Shown here piece after piece: positions 1 to 6,891 of a DNA stretch of 64,000 nt. The notes beneath the pieces are model-generated. The model was not told where the DNA came from and searched no databases. It was given only the letters and a program-made list of their open reading frames with translations. This DNA comes from JABJAG01 sp038137215 (GTDB lineage: Bacteria > Pseudomonadota > Alphaproteobacteria > UBA6615), in the NCBI GenBank assembly GCA_038137215.1, contig JAYQBG010000001.1, positions 124,001 to 188,000 of the forward strand, given 5' to 3'. Numbering within the stretch: position 1 is the stretch's first letter; each line of letters opens with the position of its first letter. The translations under genes and the position numbers were made by a program.

Positions 1-822
1 ATAGGGCCCGCCGAACCCCTGGGGATTGCCGATGCTTTGGCCTTCGGCTACGACCACATCGGCCCCCATCTCGCCCGGGGAGCGCAGCGCGCCCAGAGAC
101 ACCGCTTCCGTCACCACCACGATCAGCAGCGCGCCCTTCTCCTGACATTCCGCGGCCAGCGGGCTGAGGTCGCGTACATGGCCGAAAACTCCGGGGTTCT
201 GCACAACGACGCAGGCGGTCTCGTCATCGATCTTGCCGGAAAGATCCTCCGACCCGTCCAGATCCGGCGGCAGAATGTCGATATCGATATCGACATACTT
301 CGCCTGGGTCTCGGTGACCGTGCTGTAATGGGGATGCACGCTGCCGGACACCACGGCGCGGTTGCGGCGGGTGACGCGGCGGGCCATCAGGACAGCTTCG
401 GCGCAGGAGGTCGCGCCGTCATACATGGAGGCATTCGCCACATCCATACCCGTGATCAGGGCCACCATGCTCTGGAACTCGAACAGCGCCTGCAGGGTGC
501 CCTGGGAAATCTCGGGCTGATAAGGCGTGTAGGATGTCAGGAACTCGCCGCGTTGGATCAGATGGTCCACCGAAGCGGGGATATGGTGACGATAGGCCCC
601 GGCCCCCAGAAAGCTCGGAACATCACCGGTCGTGATGTTACGCGCGGCCATGGCGGACATGCGCTGCTCGACCTCGAACTCCGCCATATGATCAGGCAGA
701 TCGAACTGACCATCGAAGCGGGCGGAATCCGGTACATCCACGAACAGATCATCAACGGACGCCACGCCGATCCGTGCCAGCATCGCGGACCGGTCGGTCT
801 CGGTCAGGGGGAGGTAACGCAT
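1..822 (-). CDS. gcvPA: glycine dehydrogenase (decarboxylating) subunit 1, 3' end cut by the window edge
   Basis: This is the N-terminal half of the PLP-dependent P-protein of the glycine cleavage system, which decarboxylates glycine and passes the aminomethyl group to the lipoyl arm of GcvH. The start is the ATG at 822, one base after the gcvH stop, and the protein begins MRYLPLTETDRSAM. 274 codons are visible of about 450 usual for the family; the frame is still open at base 1. The segment YTPYQPEISQGTLQ is characteristic of the split GcvPA form, so a gcvPB gene is expected just outside the window. It is the third gene of gcvT-gcvH-gcvPA and should be controlled by the upstream glycine riboswitch. 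Function is assigned by family recognition. Confidence 0.93.
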   Translation of the reverse strand, partial: MRYLPLTETDRSAMLARIGVASVDDLFVDVPDSARFDGQFDLPDHMAEFEVEQRMSAMAARNITTGDVPSFLGAGAYRHHIPASVDHLIQRGEFLTSYTPYQPEISQGTLQALFEFQSMVALITGMDVANASMYDGATSCAEAVLMARRVTRRNRAVVSGSVHPHYSTVTETQAKYVDIDIDILPPDLDGSEDLSGKIDDETACVVVQNPGVFGHVRDLSPLAAECQEKGALLIVVVTEAVSLGALRSPGEMGADVVVAEGQSIGNPQGFGGPY

Positions 823-823
823 A

Positions 824-1201
824 TCAGCTCAGGCCTTTGACAAAGGTCGTGTAGGTCTCTTCATCCATCAGGTCGTCCAGTTCCGTCGGATCGGTCAGCT
901 TCAGCTTGACGAACCACCCTTCCCCGAAGGCATCGGTGTTCACCAGCGAGGGATCGTTGTTGAGTTCCTCATTGACCTCGATCACCTCACCGCTCACCGG
1001 CGTATAGACCTCGGCGGCGGCCTTCACCGATTCGACCACGGCGGCCTCGTCACGCTGGTCGAAGACTTTTCCGATTTCCGGCAATTCCACGAACACGACA
1101 TCGCCCAGCTGCTCCTGGGCATAGTCCGAAATACCGATCACGCCGGATTCCCCGTCGACTTCGACCCACTCATGGTCCTCGCTGTATTTCCGTTCGGCCA
1201 T
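824..1201 (-). CDS. gcvH: glycine cleavage system H protein
   Basis: GcvH is the small lipoylated carrier that shuttles the aminomethyl group between the P, T and L proteins. The 125-residue length is normal for the family. The lipoylation site is Lys60 in the segment VVESVKAAAEVY, followed by the usual PVSGEV turn. It lies 29 bases after gcvT and one base before gcvPA, so the three genes are clearly one transcript on the minus strand. Nothing unusual is visible in the sequence. Confidence 0.97.
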   Translation of the reverse strand: MAERKYSEDHEWVEVDGESGVIGISDYAQEQLGDVVFVELPEIGKVFDQRDEAAVVESVKAAAEVYTPVSGEVIEVNEELNNDPSLVNTDAFGEGWFVKLKLTDPTELDDLMDEETYTTFVKGLS

Positions 1202-1230
1202 AACAAACTCTCCTTCTTGATGGGTGCGTC

Positions 1231-2361
1231 CTAGGACCGCTTGTAGTTGGGTTCGACTAAGGGCATGGCGGCCACTTCTGCCGCCACCGACCGTCCGCGC
1301 AATTCGATATCGAGGGCCTGACCCGGCGCCGCGTGACCGCTCGCCACATAGCCCATGGCAATCGGTCGCTCGAGCGTCGGGGCAAACCCGCCGCTGGTCA
1401 CCTGCCCGATGGCCTCCCCGTTCGTATCCCGGATGGGGGCGCCCTCGCGCACGGGGGCTCGACCCTGCGGGGTCAGTCCCACCCGTTTGCGCGCGGTCCC
1501 TTTGGCGATCTGATCGAGGATTGTCGCCGCCCCGGGGAAATCGGCGCTTTCCCGCCGCCGTTTTCCGACGGTCCAGGTCAAGCCGGCCTCCACGGGCGTT
1601 GTGGTTTCATCAATGTCGTGGCCATAGAGGCAAAGCCCGGCTTCCAGCCGCAGCGAATCCCGCGCCCCGAGGCCAATCGGTTCGACGGATTCAAGGGCGA
1701 GCAGCTTCTCGGCAATCTCCGCGGCCCTGTCGGCGGGAAGTGAAATTTCGAACCCGTCTTCCCCGGTGTAGCCGGACCGGGTGACGAACGCGGACACACC
1801 ATCGACATTCAGTTCGCCGCCTTCCAGGAACACAATATCACGGCACGCCGGCGCAAATCCGGCCAGGGCTTCCTCGGCCCGGGGCCCCTGCAATGCCAGC
1901 AGGGCCCGGTCGCCGAGCCGCTCCAGTTCCGCTTCACCGGCAAGCGCGTCGGCAATATGGGCGAAATCCGCATCCTTGCAGGCCGCATTGACCACCAGAA
2001 ACAGCGCAAACACCCCGTTTTCCTCGATCCGGGTCGCCATCAGGTCGTCCCGGATACCGCCGTTGTCATTGAGCAGCAGTGTGTAGCGCATCCGCCCCAC
2101 CTCGAGACCGGCGATATCGCCCGGCACGAGTTTTTCGAAGCTGGCCGCCACATCGTCCCCGCGCAGGATTGCCTGGCCCATATGGGAGACATCGAAGAGG
2201 CCAGCCGCAGCGCGCGTGTGCTTGTGTTCGGTGATGATCCCGGCGGGGTATTGCACCGGCATGTCATAGCCCGCGAACGGCACCATACGTGCGCCATTGG
2301 CGACATGAAGGTCGTACAGCGGTGTCTTGAGATGTTCGTTTTCCGGGCTGGCGTTCGCCAT
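1231..2361 (-). CDS. gcvT: aminomethyltransferase (glycine cleavage T protein)
   Basis: GcvT transfers the methylene group from aminomethyl-GcvH to tetrahydrofolate and releases ammonia. I take the ATG at 2361 (MANASPENEH) as start because a GGAG ribosome site lies about 8 bases upstream; a longer open frame to 2397 would add 12 residues of unlikely sequence that overlap the riboswitch expression platform. The resulting 376 residues match the family. The segment NDNGGIRDDLMA carries the catalytic and folate-site aspartate region, and GYTGEDGFEI is another family hallmark. It is the first gene of the gcvT-gcvH-gcvPA operon, directly downstream of the tandem glycine riboswitch. Confidence 0.96.
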   Translation of the reverse strand: MANASPENEHLKTPLYDLHVANGARMVPFAGYDMPVQYPAGIITEHKHTRAAAGLFDVSHMGQAILRGDDVAASFEKLVPGDIAGLEVGRMRYTLLLNDNGGIRDDLMATRIEENGVFALFLVVNAACKDADFAHIADALAGEAELERLGDRALLALQGPRAEEALAGFAPACRDIVFLEGGELNVDGVSAFVTRSGYTGEDGFEISLPADRAAEIAEKLLALESVEPIGLGARDSLRLEAGLCLYGHDIDETTTPVEAGLTWTVGKRRRESADFPGAATILDQIAKGTARKRVGLTPQGRAPVREGAPIRDTNGEAIGQVTSGGFAPTLERPIAMGYVASGHAAPGQALDIELRGRSVAAEVAAMPLVEPNYKRS

Positions 2362-2388
2362 TCCACACTCCAGGTCCGACCTCAGGCC

Positions 2389-2411
2389 GTGACGCACGGG
2401 CTGTGCGTCAC
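2389..2411 (-). promoter_or_regulatory. 9-bp perfect hairpin in the riboswitch expression platform
   Basis: GTGACGCAC at 2389-2397 and GTGCGTCAC at 2403-2411 are exact inverted copies around a 5-base loop. The hairpin lies between the end of the second glycine aptamer and the gcvT ribosome site. No T tract follows on the minus strand, so if it is the switching element it more likely affects access to the start region or antitermination than acts as a simple intrinsic terminator. The role is inferred from position only. Confidence 0.55.
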
Positions 2412-2414
2412 CTG

Positions 2415-2613
2415 CCCCACTCTGTCGTCAGACCTGAGAGATTCACCAGACAATGCGTCCGGCTTTCGCCTTCGGTGAGGTGCGGCACAGAAATCGGCCG
2501 AACCTGCTTTCCAGAGTGTCATCCCCCTTGCGGTCCTGGGTGCCTGAGAGTTTCCGGGGCGGTTGCTCCTTCGGCGTTGTCCGTCACGATGCGGACAATC
2601 TCTCCCGCTGGGG
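2415..2613 (-). promoter_or_regulatory. tandem glycine riboswitch upstream of gcvT
   Basis: Read on the minus strand, 2613 to about 2522 is a first aptamer (GCGGGAGAG, then GCCGAAGGAGCAA, then AAACTCTCAGGCA and GGACCGCAAGGGGG). A second aptamer follows from about 2518 to 2415 (ACTCTGGAAAGC, CACCGAAGGCGAAAGCC, GAATCTCTCAGG, GACAGAGTGGGG). These are the conserved blocks of the two-aptamer glycine riboswitch, joined by a very short linker as is typical. It sits about 50 bases upstream of gcvT and should turn the operon on when glycine is high. This is recognition by conserved blocks; a covariance-model search was not possible here. Confidence 0.93.
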
Positions 2614-2717
2614 TCTTATGACATGTACTTCCTATACCACTCACAGCGCGACTCGGATCACGTTGCGAGTCCGACACTAGGGGAGCGGCACGGGGAGTCA
2701 ACCACGGGAATTGTGGA
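2614..2717. other. short non-coding stretch upstream of the riboswitch
   Basis: Together with the riboswitch and its platform this gives about 350 bases without a gene. This piece should contain the promoter for the gcv transcript on the minus strand. I could not pick a convincing -35/-10 pair; TATAGG near 2633 (minus strand) is the only -10-like word I see. Confidence 0.4.
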
Positions 2718-3275
2718 TTAACGCCCCAGCTTGTTGCGGTTGTATTCGAGCTGTTCTTCGGTCAGCTGAAAGCCGATGAAGACCTTGAAGTCTTCCCCGA
2801 ACTCTCCCGCGCGCAGCGGAATTGTTTGGGACAGTTCCTCGACAAAGCCGATGCGGTTGCGGTTGCCCTCGAACTCCAGATCCGTATCGAAGGTCTCGCG
2901 CGCGAGGATGTTTTCATTGCTGTCGGTAATCGCAATGAAATAACTGATCGTCGCTTCAAGGCTGGTGCTGGCAGGGCCACGGGTGGCCTCAAACAGGACC
3001 TCGAGGTCGATCTCGACCTCACCCGCCCGCGTGTCATCATCGATATCGGTGTTGCAGAACCCGCCGAACTCGCTCACCCGCGCTTCCAGGGTGACGTCGA
3101 TCAGATCTCGCCCCGGACCGGGCACAAACAGGGTCAGTTCGGAGGCATCCTGAACGATTGCGATGGCCGGACATTCCGGCGGGGGGGCTTCCGGGCCCTG
3201 CTGGCACGCAGCAAGACCGAGCAATGCTGCCAGCGCGAGCCCGGCGCCTGCCGTTCGAGAAAAACGGACATTCAT
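2718..3275 (-). CDS. putative lipoprotein of unknown function
   Basis: The 185-residue protein has a clear lipoprotein signal: positive N terminus (MNVRFSR), a hydrophobic core and the lipobox LAAC with Cys24 as the lipidation site. It would be exported by Sec and anchored in a membrane. The mature part is rich in Glu, Asp, Thr and Val with alternating hydrophobic residues, which suggests a beta-sandwich, but I recognise no family. It begins 9 bases after the stop of the CDGSH gene upstream, so the two are probably cotranscribed. Function unknown. Confidence 0.75.
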   Translation of the reverse strand: MNVRFSRTAGAGLALAALLGLAACQQGPEAPPPECPAIAIVQDASELTLFVPGPGRDLIDVTLEARVSEFGGFCNTDIDDDTRAGEVEIDLEVLFEATRGPASTSLEATISYFIAITDSNENILARETFDTDLEFEGNRNRIGFVEELSQTIPLRAGEFGEDFKVFIGFQLTEEQLEYNRNKLGR

Positions 3276-3284
3276 TATGCGGAG

Positions 3285-3530
3285 TCAGTCCTTGAGGGTG
3301 TTGTGGGTGCCATCGCAGAGCGGCGCATCGCCAGTCTGCTTGCAGCAGCAGAAATAGATCGTCTGGGCGGTGTCGGATTCGAACATGACCGGCTGAAAGT
3401 CGGTCCCTTTGTGGGCGCTGTCGCAGAAGGGCTGCTTCTTGCTCTTGCCGCACACACACCACCAGTATTTGCGTCCGGGGATCACGTCCACGGCAATCGG
3501 TTCTTTCTGGGCGACCACCGGGTCGGACAT
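3285..3530 (-). CDS. double CDGSH iron-sulfur domain protein
   Basis: This 81-residue protein contains two CDGSH-type [2Fe-2S] sites. The first has Cys25, Cys27, Cys36 and His40 (CVCGKSKKQPFCDSAH); the second has Cys61, Cys63, Cys72 and His76 (CCCKQTGDAPLCDGTH). This is the mitoNEET-related fold with three-Cys/one-His coordination, and the tandem small form is common in proteobacteria. No signal peptide or membrane segment is visible, so it should be cytoplasmic. Roles in redox or iron-sulfur handling are suggested for the family, but the exact role is unknown. It is followed closely by the lipoprotein gene and faces ispH. Confidence 0.9.
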   Translation of the reverse strand: MSDPVVAQKEPIAVDVIPGRKYWWCVCGKSKKQPFCDSAHKGTDFQPVMFESDTAQTIYFCCCKQTGDAPLCDGTHNTLKD

Positions 3531-3700
3531 GCCTTCTCTCCATCACTGTATGGCGCCATCGGCCCGGCTTTCCTTGCGCCGGGCCACAACGCTACGATAT
3601 TACGTTCCTACGGTGCCAAATGCCGGAAAACATTACGAGAGCAGCAGGCCGAGAACAAGGCCGACGGCTTTCATCGATCCGTTCACGGAGCTGCCCCGAG

Positions 3701-4645
3701 ATGGCCAAGCCTGCACTCACGATTTTGCTTCCCGAGCCGCGCGGCTTTTGTGCCGGGGTCGATCGTGCCATCCAGATCGTCGAACTGGCCCTCGAACGCT
3801 ATGGCAAACCCATCTATGTGCGCCACGAAATCGTGCACAACCGTTATGTCGTGGAAAGCCTGGAACGCAAGGGCGCGGTCTTCGTGGAGGAGCTCGAAGA
3901 AGTGCCCGAGGGTGCCCGGGTGATCTTTTCGGCCCATGGCGTTCCGAAATCCGTTCCGGCGGAGGCCGAACGTCGGGAGTTGTTCTACCTGGATGCCACC
4001 TGCCCGCTTGTCAGCAAGGTCCACAACCAGGCCCAGCACCAGCAGCGCAACGGCCGTCATATCCTGCTGATCGGCCATGCGGGCCATCCGGAGGTCATCG
4101 GCACCATGGGTCAGTTGCCGGAGGGCACCATGACCCTGATCGAGACTGAGGAAGATGTGGCTGCGCTCGACATCGCACCCGATACGCCGCTCTCCTATGT
4201 GACACAGACCACGCTTTCGATGGATGACACGGCCGCCATCATTGCTGCCCTGCGCGCGCGATTCCCCGATATTTCGGAACCGGGTTCGGAAGATATCTGC
4301 TACGCGACCACGAACCGTCAGGAAGCGGTCAAGATGATCGCGCCGCGTTGCGATGCGGTGATCGTGATTGGCGCCCCCAATTCTTCAAACTCGAACCGCC
4401 TGGTGGAGGTTGCGCTGCGCGCCGGTTGCGCCGATGCGGCTCTGGTCGAGCGCGCCGGGACCATGGACTGGGACCGGTTTGCCAACTGCAGGACCCTCGG
4501 CCTGACCGCAGGCGCCTCGGCACCCGAGGAACTGGTCGAGGAATTCATCGCGGCCTGCGGAGAGCGTTTCGATGTCACCATCGAGCCCGTCACGCTGCGC
4601 GAGGAGAACATCCAGTTCAACCTGCCCCGCGCCCTCACGGCCTGA
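3701..4645 (+). CDS. ispH: 4-hydroxy-3-methylbut-2-enyl diphosphate reductase
   Basis: IspH catalyses the last step of the non-mevalonate isoprenoid pathway, making IPP and DMAPP with a [4Fe-4S] cluster. I choose the ATG at 3701 (MAKPALTILLPEPRGFCAGV), which matches family N termini; the frame is open back to 3620 but that extension is not family-like. The three cluster cysteines are visible at Cys17, Cys101 (DATCPLV) and Cys200 (DICYATTNRQ). Length is 314 residues, as expected. It is first in a tight ispH-thrB-rnhA run, with thrB 6 bases downstream. Confidence 0.96.
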   Translation: MAKPALTILLPEPRGFCAGVDRAIQIVELALERYGKPIYVRHEIVHNRYVVESLERKGAVFVEELEEVPEGARVIFSAHGVPKSVPAEAERRELFYLDATCPLVSKVHNQAQHQQRNGRHILLIGHAGHPEVIGTMGQLPEGTMTLIETEEDVAALDIAPDTPLSYVTQTTLSMDDTAAIIAALRARFPDISEPGSEDICYATTNRQEAVKMIAPRCDAVIVIGAPNSSNSNRLVEVALRAGCADAALVERAGTMDWDRFANCRTLGLTAGASAPEELVEEFIAACGERFDVTIEPVTLREENIQFNLPRALTA

Positions 4646-4651
4646 CCCGGC

Positions 4652-5650
4652 ATGGCGGTTTACACTGAAGTTTCCGACGACGCGCTGCACGATTTTCTGC
4701 GCGAGTACGATATTGGCGAGGTCGTCTCCTTCAAGGGCATTGCCGAGGGTGTCGAGAATTCGAACTACCTGCTGCAGACCATGTCCGTGCCCGACGACGC
4801 GCCCGAAAACTATATTCTGACCCTCTATGAAAAGCGGGTGCACCCGGAAGACCTGCCATATTTTCTCGGACTGATGGACCATCTGGCGGGCGCCGGCTTT
4901 TCCTGCCCCACACCGGTCCACGGCAAAGACGGCGCCGCCCTGCGTGAGCTGGCGGGGCGGCCTGCCGCCATCGTTTCCTTCCTCTCGGGCATGTGGCCGC
5001 GCAAGATCACGCCCGGACATTGTGCCGAGCTAGGCGCGGCCATGGCACGCCTGCACCTCGCCGGGCGCGATTTCGATGGTTACCGCGCCAACAACATGTC
5101 TGTCGCGGGCTGGGAAAAACTGGTGGCAGCCACAAGAGACCACGCCGATGATGTGGTCCCGGGCCTGTCCGCGACGATCGTCAGCGAGCTTGACCAACTC
5201 GGCCGGAATTGGTCGAAGGACCTGCCGGATGGCGTGATTCATGCCGACCTCTTCCCGGACAACGTCTTTTTTCTCGGCGACCGGCTTTCCGGTCTGATCG
5301 ATTTCTATTTCGCCTGCAATGATGCGCTTGCCTATGACATCGCCATCTGCATCAATGCCTGGTGCTTTGAAGCCCATGCCAGCCTGAACATCACGAAGGC
5401 GCGCGCGCTTTTACGGGGATATGCTTCCGTACGCCAGCTGTCACAGGCGGAATATGACGCCCTGCCCCAGCTGTGCCGGGGTGCAGCCCTGCGGTTTCTG
5501 CTGACGCGCTTGTATGATTGGCTGAACCATGACGAGGCCGCCTTTGTGCGCCCAAAAGACCCGCGCCAGTTCCTCGACCGGCTTCGCTTCCACCAGCAGG
5601 TGGACGGCCCGGGTGCTTACGGAATCACCTTTGAAGACCTGAACGGATAA
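4652..5650 (+). CDS. thrB: homoserine kinase, type II (aminoglycoside-phosphotransferase fold)
   Basis: The enzyme phosphorylates homoserine on the route to threonine. At 332 residues it belongs to the APH-fold ThrB of alphaproteobacteria, not the GHMP-kinase form of E. coli. The catalytic loop is VIHADLFPDNVFF, followed by the metal-binding segment LIDFYFA. The N-terminal stretch GIAEGVENSNYLL is typical of this subfamily. It starts 6 bases after ispH and ends 4 bases before rnhA. Its pathway partner, threonine synthase (thrC), is in this window near 13-14 kb. Confidence 0.95.
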   Translation: MAVYTEVSDDALHDFLREYDIGEVVSFKGIAEGVENSNYLLQTMSVPDDAPENYILTLYEKRVHPEDLPYFLGLMDHLAGAGFSCPTPVHGKDGAALRELAGRPAAIVSFLSGMWPRKITPGHCAELGAAMARLHLAGRDFDGYRANNMSVAGWEKLVAATRDHADDVVPGLSATIVSELDQLGRNWSKDLPDGVIHADLFPDNVFFLGDRLSGLIDFYFACNDALAYDIAICINAWCFEAHASLNITKARALLRGYASVRQLSQAEYDALPQLCRGAALRFLLTRLYDWLNHDEAAFVRPKDPRQFLDRLRFHQQVDGPGAYGITFEDLNG

Positions 5651-5654
5651 CCGC

Positions 5655-6102
5655 ATGCCCCAAGTTGAAATTTTTACCGATGGTGCCTGCTCAGGAAATC
5701 CTGGCCCCGGCGGCTGGGGCGCCCTGCTGCGGTCCGGGGATCATGAGAAAGAACTCTGTGGCGGTGAGTTCGAGACCACGAACAACCGCATGGAGCTGAT
5801 GGCGGCAATTTCCGCGCTCGAGGAGCTCAAATCACCATCCCGGGTCGATCTGCACACCGACNNNNNNNNNNGACTCGACCTATGTGCGCGACGGCATCAC
5901 CAAGTGGATTCACAACTGGGTGCGCAACGGCTGGAAGACGGCGGCCAAGAAGCCGGTCAAGAACGTGGACCTGTGGCAACGCCTGCAGTCCGCGATGGCG
6001 CCGCACGAGATCGACTGGCACTGGGTCAAGGGCCATGCCGGTCACCCGGAAAACGAACGGGCCGACGAGCTTGCCCGCGTGGGTATCCTGAAGGCCGAGT
6101 AA
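5655..6102 (+). CDS. rnhA: ribonuclease HI, interrupted by an assembly gap
   Basis: RNase HI cleaves the RNA strand of RNA-DNA hybrids. The first part (MPQVEIFTDGACSGNPGPGG) carries catalytic Asp9, Glu47 (NRMELMAA) and Asp69; the second part, from base 5872, reads DSTYVRDGITKWIHNW and ends with GHAGHPENERADELA, supplying the last active-site His and Asp. The two halves are out of register only because ten Ns stand at 5862-5871. Removing the Ns and one of the two flanking GAC triplets (13 bases) restores a single frame of about 144 residues, close to the usual 145-155. I therefore treat it as an intact gene with an assembly gap, not a pseudogene. Confidence 0.93.
5862..5871. other. assembly gap (10 N) inside rnhA
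   Basis: Ten Ns separate two contigs. GAC stands directly on both sides, and the family sequence needs only one Asp here (HTD-STYVR), so the contigs probably overlap by three bases and the true gap length is about minus three. Confidence 0.95.
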
Positions 6103-6129
6103 CGAGTCTTACGACACAAGCCTTTTCCA

Positions 6130-6232
6130 CGTCATTGCGTGTAGCGAAGCGACGCGGCAATCCAGTTCTATCGATATGACCGGCTTTGCAACTGGATTGC
6201 TTCGTTGGCTTGTCGGCCGCCTCGCAATGACG
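6130..6232. repeat. intergenic palindromic repeat element (about 103 bp)
   Basis: The element begins CGTCATTGCG (6130-6139) and ends CGCAATGACG (6223-6232), exact inverse copies. Inside these, GCAATCCAGTT (6157-6167) and AACTGGATTGC (6190-6200) are again exact inverse copies. GCGAAGCGACGCGGCAATCC-like words of this type occur as dispersed intergenic repeats in many alphaproteobacterial genomes. The arms carry degenerate interior sequence, so the transcript would fold into a long imperfect hairpin. It lies between the convergent rnhA and peroxiredoxin genes. I see only one copy in this window. Confidence 0.8.
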
Positions 6233-6255
6233 ACCTGGGTACTGCTCATAGAAAA

Positions 6256-6282
6256 CGGGGGCCCACAGCCCCCGTCTCCACT
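6256..6282 (-). terminator. intrinsic terminator of the peroxiredoxin gene
   Basis: CGGGGGC (6256-6262) pairs exactly with GCCCCCG (6268-6274) around a 5-base loop. Read on the minus strand the stem is followed by TTTTC, and it lies about 25 bases after the peroxiredoxin stop at 6300. This is a standard rho-independent terminator for the minus-strand gene. Confidence 0.85.
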
Positions 6283-6299
6283 TCAAATTTTGGAACCTA

Positions 6300-6782
6300 C
6301 TAGAGGTTCGCAAGCACGCTTTCGACGGAGCTCTGTTCGAACGCACCGGCCTCGTCGAGCAGGACTTTCTTGACCGTGCCGTCTTCCACGATCATCGCGA
6401 AACGCTGGCTGCGCACGCCCAGACCACGATCCACCAGGTCGAGCTCCATACCCAGCTGCTTGGTGAAAGCCGCCGATCCGTCGGCGAGCATCAGCACATC
6501 GTCACCGACATTCTGATCCTTGCCCCAGGCTTCCATCACGAAGGGATCGTTGACGGCCATGCAGGCGATGGTGTCCACGCCCTTGGCTTTCAACTCACCG
6601 GCCTTCTGCACGAAGCCCGGCAGATGCTGGGCCGAGCAGGTCGGCGTAAAGGCACCCGGCACGGAAAAGAGAACAACGGTCTTGCCGCCGAACAGATCGT
6701 CGGTCGAAACCTGATCGATGCCATCTGCCGTTTTGTGCGCCAGTGCGCCCGACGGAATCTTGTCACCTGAATTGATAGCCAT
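6300..6782 (-). CDS. peroxiredoxin, Prx5/PrxII type
   Basis: This thiol peroxidase reduces H2O2 and organic peroxides with glutaredoxin or thioredoxin as electron donor. The ATG at 6782 (MAINSGDKIPSGAL) is preceded by a good GAGGAG site; the frame is open to 6821 but that extension is not family-like. The peroxidatic cysteine is Cys49 in PGAFTPTCSAQHLPGF, the signature of the Prx5 group, and a second cysteine lies in DTIACMAVND. Length is 160 residues, as expected. It is monocistronic, with a terminator directly downstream. Confidence 0.95.
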   Translation of the reverse strand: MAINSGDKIPSGALAHKTADGIDQVSTDDLFGGKTVVLFSVPGAFTPTCSAQHLPGFVQKAGELKAKGVDTIACMAVNDPFVMEAWGKDQNVGDDVLMLADGSAAFTKQLGMELDLVDRGLGVRSQRFAMIVEDGTVKKVLLDEAGAFEQSSVESVLANL

Positions 6783-6891
6783 GCTGCCCTCCTCGAACGG
6801 GTGTGTGATGTTTGATTTCAAAAGGCAACATAGTCGGAATCGAAAAAGATTCCAGTGGCCGAACGCACAAACCTGCTACAGCGGCGCCGGC

